DNA of 36,187 nucleotides from Comamonadaceae bacterium (GTDB lineage: Bacteria; Pseudomonadota; Gammaproteobacteria; Burkholderiales; Burkholderiaceae_C), in the NCBI GenBank assembly GCA_947479935.1, contig CANKBG010000026.1, forward strand, positions 1 through 36,187, in the 5' to 3' direction. Made by a program: the position numbers and the translations under genes. The notes below the pieces were generated by a model. The model ran no database searches. It was not told the origin of the DNA and was given only the letters and a program-made list of their open reading frames with translations. How positions within the stretch are numbered: position 1 is the first letter of the stretch; every line of letters begins with the position of its first letter. This document shows positions 17,108 to 25,520 of this stretch, piece by piece.

Positions 17108-18769
17108 TTAAAGCACCTCGCTGGCAAAATCTGCCAGACGTGAGCGTTCGCCGCGAGCAAGCGTAATATGACCGCCGTGCGCCCAGCCTTTAAAGCGGTC
17201 CACCGCATAGGTGAGCCCCGAAGAACCTTCCGTCAGGTAGGGCGTGTCAATTTGCGCCAGATTGCCCATGCAAATAATTTTGGTGCCCGGGCCTGCGCGC
17301 GTGATCAAGGTTTTCATTTGCTTGGGCGTTAAGTTTTGTGCCTCATCAATGATCACGTACTTGTTTAAAAAAGTGCGGCCACGCATGAAGTTCATGCTCT
17401 TGATTTTGATACGACTGCGTATCAGTTCGGTGGTGGCCGCGCGGCCCCATTCGCCTGCATTTCCGCCATCGCCTTTGGCTAGAAATTCCAAGTTGTCATC
17501 CAAGGCGCCCATCCATGGCCCCATTTTTTCTTCTTCTGTGCCGGGCAGAAAACCAATGTCTTCACCGACGCTCACAGTGGCGCGTGTCATGATAATTTCT
17601 GTATAGCGCCGGTCGTCCAACACTTGTGTCAGTCCTGCGGCCAACGCCATCAAGGTTTTACCGGTACCTGCTGTGCCTGCCAAGGTGACAAAGTCCACAT
17701 CGGGATCGGTCAGCATGTTCATGGCAAAGTTTTGCTCACGGTTGCGAGTGGTGACACCCCAAACGGCATTTTTGGCGTGACCAAAATCTTTGAGGGTTTT
17801 TAAAACAGCCGTTTTGCCTCTGATTTCAGTAACCCGTGCATACAGGCTTGGCTCGCCGGGCGCTTCCAAATACACAAATTGATTGATCAGCAAGCTAGGC
17901 ACCAAGGGGCCACTGAAACGGTAGAAAGTGTGGCTGCCTTGTTGCCAGCTCTCGATGGCTTTGCCGTGTCTGTTCCAGAAATCTGCGGGCAATGCCAATG
18001 CGCCTGAGTACAGCAAGTCGCCGTCTTCTAAAACTTTGTCGTTTTGATAGTCTTCTGCGGCCAAGCCCAAAGCGCGGGCTTTGACACGCATGTTGATGTC
18101 TTTGGAAACCAGCACCACCTCACGCGGCGCTTGCAATTTACCCAGCGCTTGAACCACACCCAAAATTTGGTTGTCGGCTTTGCCTTGAGGCAGGCTCATG
18201 GGCAGGCTGACATCCATCATTTGCGTTTGGAAGAAAAGCTTGCCACTTGCTTCAACGTGGCCGGTGCCGCTGATGGGCAAGCCCGCTTTCATGTCAGACC
18301 CTGGCGTGGCAGCCAGTGCATCCAAAGAGCGGCTGGTTTGGCGCGCGTTGCGGGCCACTTCAGTCATGCCTTTTTTATGACTGTCGAGTTCTTCCAGAAC
18401 AATCATGGGCAGATAAATGTCGTGCTCTTCAAATTGGAACAAGCACATGGGGTCGTGCATCAGCACGTTGGTGTCCAACACAAACAATTTAGTGGGACCG
18501 TTGTGTTTCTTGGCCGCTTTAGCTTTTTTGGCGGGCTCGGGTGGCGTCATGCGTATTGGCGCTACTTCCTGGGCAGATTCACTTGCGGGTTGGCTTGGAA
18601 AAGGCTGGGGCTGCCGCACTTCTGTGGCGGTCTTTTTAATCGGGGTCTTTTTTGCCGCTGGTTCCCTCATAGATACAGAGGGCGAGGGCGATACATATTT
18701 CTCAGCTTTGGCAATGTCCTTTGTTGAAAGCAATGAAGCGCGCTGTGTAGGGGCGGGGGGCAGTGGCAT
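17108..18769 (-). CDS. PIN domain-PhoH family ATPase (YlaK-like)
   Basis: A 553-residue cytoplasmic protein. Residues 1-~90 are a low-complexity Pro/Ala/Lys-rich leader. Residues ~92-230 form a PIN ribonuclease-like domain, with acidic motifs FVLDTNVLMHDP and LPMIVLEELDSHKKG and a later VVLVSKDINMRVKA. A PhoH-type P-loop domain follows, with Walker A GTAGTGKT (365-372), TRATVSVGEDIGFLPGT, and Walker B YVIIDEAQNLTPKQM. PhoH2-like PIN-PhoH proteins have been described as RNA helicase/RNases, so RNA processing is a reasonable inference; physiological substrates are unknown. The start at ATG 18769 has GAGG about 11 bases upstream; a later ATG at 18670 lacks a ribosome-binding site. It is convergent with dnaB and separated from bcp by a terminator. 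Confidence 0.93.
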   Translation of the reverse strand: MPLPPAPTQRASLLSTKDIAKAEKYVSPSPSVSMREPAAKKTPIKKTATEVRQPQPFPSQPASESAQEVAPIRMTPPEPAKKAKAAKKHNGPTKLFVLDTNVLMHDPMCLFQFEEHDIYLPMIVLEELDSHKKGMTEVARNARQTSRSLDALAATPGSDMKAGLPISGTGHVEASGKLFFQTQMMDVSLPMSLPQGKADNQILGVVQALGKLQAPREVVLVSKDINMRVKARALGLAAEDYQNDKVLEDGDLLYSGALALPADFWNRHGKAIESWQQGSHTFYRFSGPLVPSLLINQFVYLEAPGEPSLYARVTEIRGKTAVLKTLKDFGHAKNAVWGVTTRNREQNFAMNMLTDPDVDFVTLAGTAGTGKTLMALAAGLTQVLDDRRYTEIIMTRATVSVGEDIGFLPGTEEEKMGPWMGALDDNLEFLAKGDGGNAGEWGRAATTELIRSRIKIKSMNFMRGRTFLNKYVIIDEAQNLTPKQMKTLITRAGPGTKIICMGNLAQIDTPYLTEGSSGLTYAVDRFKGWAHGGHITLARGERSRLADFASEVL

Positions 18770-18809
18770 AAATCGAGGCCTCAGTTGAGATGTTGACTGG
18801 TTTGGGACA

Positions 18810-18841
18810 AAGAAAAAGCCGCCTTGAGGCCGAGGCGGCTT
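18810..18841 (-). terminator. Rho-independent terminator downstream of bcp (minus strand)
   Basis: The arms AAGCCGCCT (18816-18824) and AGGCGGCTT (18833-18841) form a perfect 9-bp stem with an 8-base loop. Read on the minus strand it is followed by TTTTTCTT (complement of 18810-18817). It lies 50 bases past the bcp stop and 41 bases before the phoH-like start, so it separates the two. Confidence 0.88.
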
Positions 18842-18891
18842 GACTTAAGAGAGAGCATTGAATGGGGCTGTTTTTCAGCGGCATGAAGGTA

Positions 18892-19368
18892 TTATGCGGC
18901 TTTTTTGAGCGCTTTCACGGCTTTTAAAACATCTTCCACGTGGCCGGGAACTTTCAGGCCTCGCCACTCTTCTTTGACAAGGCCATCTGGGCCAATCAAG
19001 AAGGTGCTGCGCTCAATGCCTTTGACTTTTTTGCCGTACATGATCTTGTTTTTAACAACGCCAAACATGTGACACATTTTTTCTTCTGTATCGGCAATGA
19101 GTTCGAAGGGCAGTTCAAGCTTGGTTTTGAATTCGTCGTGTGACTTCATGTTGTCGCGTGAAACGCCGAATACGGTGGCGCCAGCCTTGACGAAGTCTTT
19201 GAATTTGTCGCGAAATTGCATGGCTTCTGTGGTGCAACCAGGCGTATTGTCCTTCGGGTAGAAGTACAAAATCATGATCTTGCCATTGTGGGACGTGTTT
19301 GAAACCTTCAGTCCGCCCGTTGCGTTTGCTTCAAATTCAGGGAGGGGTTTGTTAACAACGATCGCCAT
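18892..19368 (-). CDS. bcp: Thioredoxin-dependent peroxiredoxin, Bcp/PrxQ family
   Basis: A 158-residue cytoplasmic thiol peroxidase reducing hydrogen peroxide and organic hydroperoxides. The peroxidatic site is YPKDNTPGCTTEAMQFRD, with C45 as the attacking cysteine. The E. coli-type resolving cysteine five residues later is absent (methionine at 50). The only other cysteine is C99 (EKMCHMFGVV), so this is either a 1-Cys type or one using an unusual partner. Other family segments are VFGVSRDNMKSHDEF, KGIERSTFLIGPDG and WRGLKVPGHVEDVL. I set the start at ATG 19368 (AIVVNKPLPEFEAN), since the extra residues from 19431 do not fit the family. It lies downstream of the Mth938-domain gene on the same strand. 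Confidence 0.95.
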   Translation of the reverse strand: MAIVVNKPLPEFEANATGGLKVSNTSHNGKIMILYFYPKDNTPGCTTEAMQFRDKFKDFVKAGATVFGVSRDNMKSHDEFKTKLELPFELIADTEEKMCHMFGVVKNKIMYGKKVKGIERSTFLIGPDGLVKEEWRGLKVPGHVEDVLKAVKALKKAA

Positions 19369-19457
19369 AGAACTAATCTCACGTGACAAAAATGAACCGC
19401 ATAACCGATCTGGTGCTTGGGGCAACATCACCGGACGGCAATCAGCTATTTTATCCT

Positions 19458-19474
19458 GAAACCAATGGGGTTTC
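19458..19474. repeat. Inverted repeat in the Mth938-bcp gap
   Basis: The perfect 6-bp arms GAAACC (19458-19463) and GGTTTC (19469-19474) flank a 5-base spacer. On the minus strand TAAAAT (complement of 19448-19453) lies next to it and could be a -10 for bcp. An operator or mRNA hairpin are both possible; no T-tract follows. Confidence 0.35.
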
Positions 19475-19498
19475 GAACTTAGCCCTAAAACACCACTT

Positions 19499-19876
19499 TC
19501 AAGGGAGGGGGGTTGCCAGCAGGGCCATCACCACGTGACGTCCTTCGCCGGCCAGCACATTGAAGGTTCGGCAGGCCGCCCCGTTGTCCATGGTGTCCAC
19601 CCCAATGCCCCGTTGAATCAGGCCTTGAAGCAGTTTGGGGGCAGGAAATTGAATGCGATGCCCGCTGCCAAAAATGACCAATTCGGGGTTCAGGGGAAGA
19701 AGTTCATCAAAATTCTCTTGGGTCAGGTCTGCAAACGAGTGGGCGGCCCAAGGTTGGGGGCCCATGACGGCACACAATATCAAGGCCCCCGTTTGGAGTT
19801 TCCCGTTCACCACAACGCCTTCATCCGAATAGCTTTGGATAGAGAAGGCGTTGCTGGGGTCTGGATGGAGTTTCAT
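19499..19876 (-). CDS. Mth938-domain protein (DUF498 family)
   Basis: A 125-residue protein of the Mth938/NDUFAF3-like family. Family-like segments are IQSYSDEGVVVNG, PELVIFGSGHRIQFP and GIGVDTMDNGAACRTFNVLAGEGRHVVMALL. No catalytic residues are known for bacterial members. Eukaryotic NDUFAF3 helps complex I assembly, but transferring that role here would be speculation. The protein has no signal or membrane segment. A perfect TATAAT on the minus strand (complement of 19916-19921) lies 40 bases upstream of the ATG and may be its -10, although the nearest TTGACG is only 12 bases away. It is divergent from alaA (80 bases apart). Confidence 0.85.
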   Translation of the reverse strand: MKLHPDPSNAFSIQSYSDEGVVVNGKLQTGALILCAVMGPQPWAAHSFADLTQENFDELLPLNPELVIFGSGHRIQFPAPKLLQGLIQRGIGVDTMDNGAACRTFNVLAGEGRHVVMALLATPLP

Positions 19877-19956
19877 TCGGAGGCGTTTCTAAAAAGGGAC
19901 CGGTTCTGTGGTCAAATTATAGGTTTTCCCCAGCGTCAACACCCCTCGGAGGGATT

Positions 19957-21189
19957 TTGAAAACGATTCATAAATCAGCCAAGCTTGCCAACGTTTGTTA
20001 TGACATTCGCGGTCCCATCATGGACCGTGCCCGACAAATGGAAGAAGAAGGCCACAAAATCATCAAATTGAACATCGGCAACTTGGCGGTGTTTGGTTTT
20101 GATGCGCCTGAGGAAATCCAGCAAGACATGATTCGCAACCTGCCCAATTCGGCGGGTTATTCGGACAGCAAGGGCATTTTTGGTGCGCGCAAAGCGGTGA
20201 TGCATGAGACCCAAAAACAAGGCATAAAAGGCATCACCTTGGATGACATTTATTTGGGAAACGGGGCCAGCGAACTGATTGTGATGGCCACCAATGCCTT
20301 GCTCGACAATGGTGACGAGTTGCTGCTACCCGCACCCGACTATCCACTGTGGACCGCTGCGGCCAGTTTGTCTGGCGGCACGCCTGTTCATTATCTGTGC
20401 GATGAGTCCAAAGCTTGGACGCCTGATTTGAACGACATTCGCGCCAAAATTACGGCCAAGACCAAGGGCATTGTGGTCATTAACCCTAACAACCCCACAG
20501 GTGCTTTGTATTCCGATGAAACCCTGCAAGCCATTGTTGACATTGCAAGAGAACACGGCTTGGTTATTTTTGCTGACGAGGTGTACGACAAGGTTTTGTA
20601 CGATGGGGTTAAGCACACGCCCATTGCCAGCTTAAGCCAAGATGTCTTAACGCTCACCTTCAATTCATTGTCAAAAAGCTACAGGTCATGTGGCTACCGA
20701 GCGGGCTGGATGATTGTGTCGGGCGACAAGAGCCCAGCACAAGATTACATTGAAGGCTTAAACATGTTATCCAACATGCGTCTTTGCGCCAACGTGCCAG
20801 GGCAGTGGGCCATTCAAACTGCCCTGGGTGGACATCAAAGTATCAATGAGTTGGTGAATGAAGGCGGCCGTTTGCGAAAGCAACGCGACTTGGCGTACGA
20901 ACTCATCAACGCCATTCCAGGGGTGACATGCGTGAAGCCTAGAGCGGCGCTTTACATGTTTCCCAAACTCGATCCCAAGATCTATCCCATTAAGGATGAC
21001 CAGCAATTTTTCCTTGAAATGTTGCAAGAAACAAAAGTGATGTTGGTTCAAGGCACAGGTTTTAACTGGACTGCGCCCGATCATTTTCGAATCGTGTTCT
21101 TGCCCCATTTGGATGATTTGCGCGAAGCCATAGAACGCATGGCCAAGTTTTTAGACAAAGCGCGTCAGCGTTTTGGTACAGCGGCATAG
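19957..21189 (+). CDS. alaA: Pyridoxal phosphate-dependent aminotransferase, AlaA/YfbQ-type alanine transaminase
   Basis: A 410-residue fold-type I aminotransferase. It most likely interconverts pyruvate and glutamate with alanine and 2-oxoglutarate. Landmarks: KLNIGNLAVFGFDAPEEI, the PLP phosphate-binding GNGASELI, VINPNNPTGALY, FADEVYDKVLYDG, and SLSKSYRSCGYRAGW with K240 as the Schiff-base lysine; FRIVFLPHLDDL holds the substrate-carboxylate arginine. The start is TTG 19957 with GGAGG at 19948-19952. It leads the order alaA-hom-thrC, common in Burkholderiales, linking alanine/pyruvate nitrogen metabolism with threonine synthesis. Its stop codon overlaps the AGGTGAG ribosome-binding site of hom, implying translational coupling. 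Other class I transaminase specificities cannot be excluded. Confidence 0.92.
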   Translation: MKTIHKSAKLANVCYDIRGPIMDRARQMEEEGHKIIKLNIGNLAVFGFDAPEEIQQDMIRNLPNSAGYSDSKGIFGARKAVMHETQKQGIKGITLDDIYLGNGASELIVMATNALLDNGDELLLPAPDYPLWTAAASLSGGTPVHYLCDESKAWTPDLNDIRAKITAKTKGIVVINPNNPTGALYSDETLQAIVDIAREHGLVIFADEVYDKVLYDGVKHTPIASLSQDVLTLTFNSLSKSYRSCGYRAGWMIVSGDKSPAQDYIEGLNMLSNMRLCANVPGQWAIQTALGGHQSINELVNEGGRLRKQRDLAYELINAIPGVTCVKPRAALYMFPKLDPKIYPIKDDQQFFLEMLQETKVMLVQGTGFNWTAPDHFRIVFLPHLDDLREAIERMAKFLDKARQRFGTAA

Positions 21190-21200
21190 GTGAGTAAATA

Positions 21201-22523
21201 ATGAAACCGATTCAAGTTGGCCTGTTAGGCATGGGCACTGTAGGCAGTGGCACTTTCAATGTGTTGCAGCGCAATCAAGAAGAAATCAAACGCCGTGCGG
21301 GCCGAGGCATTGAAATCACCATGGTGGCCGATCTCGATGTGGACAAAGCACAGGCCATGTCGGGCCCTTATGTGAAGGTGGTCAGCGATGCGCGCCAAGT
21401 CATTGCCAACCCCGATATCGACATTGTGGTGGAACTCATTGGAGGCTACGGCATTGCCAAAGCGCTGGTGCTTGAAGCCATAGCGGCGGGCAAGCATGTG
21501 GTGACGGCCAACAAGGCTTTGCTGGCCGTTCATGGCACTGAAATTTTTGCAGCCGCCCATGCCAAAGGCGTGATGGTGGCATTTGAGGCGGCGGTGGCGG
21601 GTGGCATTCCCATCATCAAAGCACTGCGAGAAGGCCTGACGGCCAACAGCATTCAATGGGTGGCGGGCATCATCAACGGCACCACCAATTTCATCTTGTC
21701 TGAAATGCGCGACAAGGGCTTGGACTTTGATGTGGTTTTAAAAGAAGCCCAACGTTTGGGCTATGCCGAAGCCGATCCCACCTTTGACATTGAAGGCGTG
21801 GATGCCGCCCACAAAGCCACGCTCATGAGTGCGCTGGCTTTTGGTATTCCAGTTCAGTTTGACAAGGCCTATGTCGAAGGTATCACCAAGCTTGGCGCAG
21901 CCGACATTAAGTATGCAGAGCAACTGGGTTATAGGATTAAATTGTTGGGCATTACCAAGCGAGTTGCCAATGGTGTGGAGCTTCGTGTGCACCCCAGCTT
22001 GGTTCCTACGCAATGTTTAATTGCCAACGTGGAAGGCGCTATGAACGCCGTGATGGTGCAGGGCGATGCCGTAGGCACAACCCTGTATTACGGCAAAGGT
22101 GCAGGCTCAGAACCCACAGCCAGCGCAGTCATTGCCGACTTGGTCGACATCACACGACTTCACACCGCCGACCCCTTGAATCGTGTGCCTCACCTGGCAT
22201 TTCAGCCCGATGCCATGAGCAATTTGAAAATTTTGCCCATGACGGATGTGGTGACCAGTTATTACTTGCGCTTGCGTGTGGCCGATGAGGCCGGCGTGCT
22301 GGCCAAGCTCACGGGTTTGTTGGCAGAAGCCAATATCAGCATTGATGCTGTGCTGCAGCGCGAGGCCGATCAGGTGAGCAAAGCGGGTGAGAACCAAACC
22401 GATGTGATCATTCTGACGCACGATACGCGCGAGGGCAAAATGAATGAGGTGTTGGCGAAGATGCAGCTATTGCCCACAGTGATGGCGCCCATTACCAAGA
22501 TTCGCAAAGAAGAGCTGAACTGA
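21201..22523 (+). CDS. hom: Homoserine dehydrogenase
   Basis: A 440-residue monofunctional enzyme reducing aspartate semialdehyde to homoserine, the branch point to threonine and methionine. The N-terminal Rossmann fold has GLLGMGTVGSGTFNVL. The catalytic domain has TANKALLAVHG, VAGGIPIIKALREGLTAN, IINGTTNFILSEM and YAEADPTFDIEGVDAAHK. The last ~80 residues form an ACT domain (YYLRLRVADEAGVLAKLTGLLAE) for amino-acid feedback control, typically by threonine. ATG 21201 is preceded by AGGTGAG overlapping the alaA stop. The TGA stop shares one base with the thrC ATG, so hom and thrC are translationally coupled. Confidence 0.98.
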   Translation: MKPIQVGLLGMGTVGSGTFNVLQRNQEEIKRRAGRGIEITMVADLDVDKAQAMSGPYVKVVSDARQVIANPDIDIVVELIGGYGIAKALVLEAIAAGKHVVTANKALLAVHGTEIFAAAHAKGVMVAFEAAVAGGIPIIKALREGLTANSIQWVAGIINGTTNFILSEMRDKGLDFDVVLKEAQRLGYAEADPTFDIEGVDAAHKATLMSALAFGIPVQFDKAYVEGITKLGAADIKYAEQLGYRIKLLGITKRVANGVELRVHPSLVPTQCLIANVEGAMNAVMVQGDAVGTTLYYGKGAGSEPTASAVIADLVDITRLHTADPLNRVPHLAFQPDAMSNLKILPMTDVVTSYYLRLRVADEAGVLAKLTGLLAEANISIDAVLQREADQVSKAGENQTDVIILTHDTREGKMNEVLAKMQLLPTVMAPITKIRKEELN

Positions 22524-23968
22524 TGCGCTATTTGTCAACACGTGGCCACGCTGACCGCAAACGGTTTTGCGAAATTTTGCTGGAAGGCTTGGCGCCCGAC
22601 GGTGGTTTGTACTTGCCTGAAACTTATCCTCAAATATCGTCTGTCCAATTGGCTCACTTGCGCCAAGTGTGGAAGACGCAAGGTTATGCGGCCTTGGCCT
22701 TTGAAGTGTTGTCTTTGTACGTTGATGACATTCCAGCTTCTGATTTGCGGGCACTTTGCGAAAAATCATACACCGAAGCCAGCTTTGGAACGCCTGAAAT
22801 TGTGCCGTTAAAACCGCTCAAAACCAAGGCGGTTGCGGGTGCGCAAGTTAGCTTGGAAGCCTTGTCCAATGGCCCCACCTTGGCTTTCAAAGACATGGCC
22901 ATGCAGTTGCTGGGCAATTTGTTTGAGTACGAATTGGCGCGTCGAAATGCTGAGCTCAACATCTTGGGCGCCACATCGGGCGATACCGGCAGTGCCGCAG
23001 AATACGCCATGCGTGGCAAAAAGGGTGTGCGTGTTTTCATGACCAGCCCCCTGGGCCGCATGAGCCCGTTTCAACAAGCGCAAATGTTCAGCTTGCTGGA
23101 TGAAAATATTCACAACATCGCCATTGAAGGTGTGTTTGATGATTGCCAAGACATTGTGAAAGCTGTGAGCAATGATTTGGAATTTAAACGCAAGTACAAA
23201 ATTGGCACCGTCAATTCCATCAACTGGGCGCGCTTACTGGCCCAAGTGGTTTATTACTTTGCGGGTTATTTTCAAGCCACGCAAAACGACACTCAAAAAG
23301 TCAGTTTCAGTGTGCCGAGCGGCAATTTTGGCAATGTGTGTGCCGGTCATGTGGCCCGCATGATGGGCTTGCCCATTGAACAACTCATTGTGGCCACCAA
23401 CGAAAACGATGTGCTTGATGAGTTTTTCAGAACGGGGGTTTACCGGGTGCGCGGCACGGCCGATACGCATGAAACATCCAGCCCCTCTATGGACATTTCG
23501 AAAGCCAGCAACTTTGAACGCTTTGTGTTCGATTTACTCAACCGTGATGCGGCACGCACTAAAAATCTATTCTTCGATCAACTGAACCAAAAGGGCCAAT
23601 TCGATTTAGGCCAAGAGCCTTTGTTTTCAACTGCCAAAACCAAATATGGTTTCTTAAGCGGTAAGAGCACCCATGCTGATCGCCTTCAAACCATTCAAGA
23701 AGTGTTTGCCAACAATCAAATCATGATTGACACGCACACAGCCGATGGCCTGAAGGTGGCCGTGCCACTGGCCAAACCAGGCGTGCCCATGTTGGTGTTG
23801 GAAACTGCGCTGCCCATTAAATTTGCAGCCACCTTGGTGGAGGCTCTGGGCCGTGAACCCGATCGCCCTGCCAAATTTGAAGGCATTGAGGCCTTGCCCA
23901 AAAAAGTGAAGGTGTTGCCCATGTCGGCCGTTGCCATTAAAACTTACATTGCACAACACTGCAATTGA
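22523..23968 (+). CDS. thrC: Threonine synthase
   Basis: A 481-residue PLP enzyme converting O-phosphohomoserine to threonine. It has the form found in proteobacteria and fungi, with the opening MRYLSTRGHADRKRFCEIL and LAPDGGLYLPETYP. The PLP lysine is K123 in PTLAFKDMAMQLL. Further family segments are GATSGDTGSAAEYAMRG, VFMTSPLGRMSPFQQAQM, NSINWARLLAQVVYYF and SGNFGNVCAGHVARMMGLP. The start ATG overlaps the hom stop by one base. The kinase ThrB is not in the window. The next gene begins within a few bases of the stop (an overlapping TTGA at 23965-23968, or ATG 23974). Confidence 0.98.
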   Translation: MRYLSTRGHADRKRFCEILLEGLAPDGGLYLPETYPQISSVQLAHLRQVWKTQGYAALAFEVLSLYVDDIPASDLRALCEKSYTEASFGTPEIVPLKPLKTKAVAGAQVSLEALSNGPTLAFKDMAMQLLGNLFEYELARRNAELNILGATSGDTGSAAEYAMRGKKGVRVFMTSPLGRMSPFQQAQMFSLLDENIHNIAIEGVFDDCQDIVKAVSNDLEFKRKYKIGTVNSINWARLLAQVVYYFAGYFQATQNDTQKVSFSVPSGNFGNVCAGHVARMMGLPIEQLIVATNENDVLDEFFRTGVYRVRGTADTHETSSPSMDISKASNFERFVFDLLNRDAARTKNLFFDQLNQKGQFDLGQEPLFSTAKTKYGFLSGKSTHADRLQTIQEVFANNQIMIDTHTADGLKVAVPLAKPGVPMLVLETALPIKFAATLVEALGREPDRPAKFEGIEALPKKVKVLPMSAVAIKTYIAQHCN

Positions 23969-23973
23969 ACCGC

Positions 23974-25272
23974 ATGACATCTGACAAAGTGGTTCAACGT
24001 GCGCCCCTCATGTCTCTGGACGAGGCGCTTAGCTTTGTCTTGAAAGATATCGAAGTCATTGCGCAAACCGATTGGGTTCAAACCTTGGAAGCCGATGGTC
24101 GGGTATTGGCCCAAGATTTGGTCTCTGAATTGCAAGTGCCGCCACAAGACAATTCTTCCATGGATGGATATGCACTGCGTGTGGAAGATGTTGTCAGTGT
24201 TGGTGCTACCTTGAAGGTTACGCAGCGAATTCCAGCGGGTCAGTACGGCCATGCTTTGAAGGCCGGCGAAGCGGCGCGCATCTTCACGGGTGCCCCCATT
24301 CCGCCGGGTGCCAATGCGGTGGTGATGCAGGAAGAGACCCAACTGCAACCAAGCCCTTCGAGTCATGAGAATGCAAACAACGGGGTGCCTGAGGTTGCTG
24401 TCAACATGGTGCCCAAGCTGGGCCAGTGGATTCGCCGCAGCGGTGAAGATGTGCGCCTGGGTGCTGTGGTGCTGTCTGCAGGCACAAAATTGGATCCTGC
24501 TGCGCTGGGTTTAGCGGCCAGCATTGGCGCTGCCAAAGTGACAGTGAAGCGCAAGCCTCGTGTTGCCTTGTTTTCCACTGGCGATGAATTGGTGATGCCG
24601 GGCGATGTGGCGCCCGCGCAAATGCGCCCGGGTGCCATTTACAACTCGAATCGATTCTTCTTGCGTGCCTTGTTGGTTCGTGCCGGCTGCGAGGTGACCG
24701 ATTTAGGCATCGTGCCCGATCAATTGAATGCCACGCTGCAAGTTTTGCAAGAGGCTGCTGCGGCACACGACTTAATTTTGACCAGCGGTGGCGTATCAGT
24801 GGGCGAAGAAGACCATGTGAAACCCGCTGTTGAAAGATTGGGGCGTTTGAACTTGTGGCAAATTGCTATGAAGCCTGGCAAACCTTTTGCCTTTGGTTTT
24901 GTCAATGCGCAAGCGGGCAATTCCAATCACAAAGCCTACTTCATGGGATTGCCTGGCAACCCTGTCTCGAGTTTTGTCACGTTCCAACTGTTGGTCAGGC
25001 CGTTTCTAATGGCTTTGCAAGGCGTTCAAACCGTTCATTCTGAACCCTATACCTTGCAAGCCAATTTTGATTTTCTCAAGCCCGACAAACGCCGCGAATT
25101 TTTACGTGCCAAGCGCAATGCAGAGGGCGGCTTGGATCTATTTCCCAATCAAAGCTCTGGTGTTTTAACATCTGTCGTTTGGGGTGACGGTGTGGTGGAC
25201 AACCCAGGCGGACAGCCTATCAAAAAGGGAGATTGGGTTCGTTTTTATCCCTTCTCCGAGTGGCTGCAATGA
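23974..25272 (+). CDS. moeA: Molybdopterin molybdotransferase MoeA (gephyrin-like)
   Basis: About 432 residues. It inserts molybdate into adenylylated molybdopterin in the last steps of molybdenum cofactor synthesis. Landmarks: PPQDNSSMDGYALRVEDV, FTGAPIPPGANAVVMQEE, GQWIRRSGEDVRLG, ALFSTGDELVMPG, IYNSNRFFLRALL, ILTSGGVSVGEEDHVKP and GLPGNPVSSFVTFQLL. Those cover the MoeA linker, the MoaB/Mog-like active domain and, in the last ~80 residues, domain IV. I prefer ATG 23974, five bases after thrC; an in-frame TTG at 23965 overlapping the thrC stop as TTGA is the alternative and adds three residues. The 3' end overlaps moaD by ATGA. The run glp-moaD-moaE is a cofactor sub-operon attached to threonine genes. 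Confidence 0.96.
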   Translation: MTSDKVVQRAPLMSLDEALSFVLKDIEVIAQTDWVQTLEADGRVLAQDLVSELQVPPQDNSSMDGYALRVEDVVSVGATLKVTQRIPAGQYGHALKAGEAARIFTGAPIPPGANAVVMQEETQLQPSPSSHENANNGVPEVAVNMVPKLGQWIRRSGEDVRLGAVVLSAGTKLDPAALGLAASIGAAKVTVKRKPRVALFSTGDELVMPGDVAPAQMRPGAIYNSNRFFLRALLVRAGCEVTDLGIVPDQLNATLQVLQEAAAAHDLILTSGGVSVGEEDHVKPAVERLGRLNLWQIAMKPGKPFAFGFVNAQAGNSNHKAYFMGLPGNPVSSFVTFQLLVRPFLMALQGVQTVHSEPYTLQANFDFLKPDKRREFLRAKRNAEGGLDLFPNQSSGVLTSVVWGDGVVDNPGGQPIKKGDWVRFYPFSEWLQ

Positions 25273-25517
25273 AACTGCGCGTTCGTTACTTTGCTTCATT
25301 GCGCGAAGCCATTGGCCACGCGCAAGAGGAAATCAGCACCGCGTCTCAAACGGTTGGCCAAGTTAGAAGCGAGTTGCTGGCGCGAGGTGGCAAGTATGAC
25401 TGTCTAGCACGTGACAAATCTGTCCGATTGGCTTTGAACCAGGTCATGGTGGACGAAGATGCAGAAGTGCCAGTCAACGCTGAGTTGGCTTTCTTTCCAC
25501 CCGTCACGGGAGGTTGA
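25269..25517 (+). CDS. moaD: Molybdopterin synthase small (sulfur-carrier) subunit MoaD
   Basis: An 82-residue ubiquitin-like protein ending in the essential Gly-Gly (residues 81-82), which is thiocarboxylated and donates sulfur to precursor Z in the MoaD-MoaE complex. The opening KLRVRYFASLREAIG and the tail ALNQVMVDEDAEV...FFPPVTGG are characteristic. I set the start at ATG 25269, which overlaps the moeA stop in an ATGA motif; an in-frame upstream ATG at 25233 would add 12 residues and lies inside moeA. moaE starts three bases after its stop, and GGGAGG (25508-25513) within the last codons serves as the moaE ribosome-binding site. Confidence 0.96.
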   Translation: MKLRVRYFASLREAIGHAQEEISTASQTVGQVRSELLARGGKYDCLARDKSVRLALNQVMVDEDAEVPVNAELAFFPPVTGG

Positions 25518-25520
25518 GTT

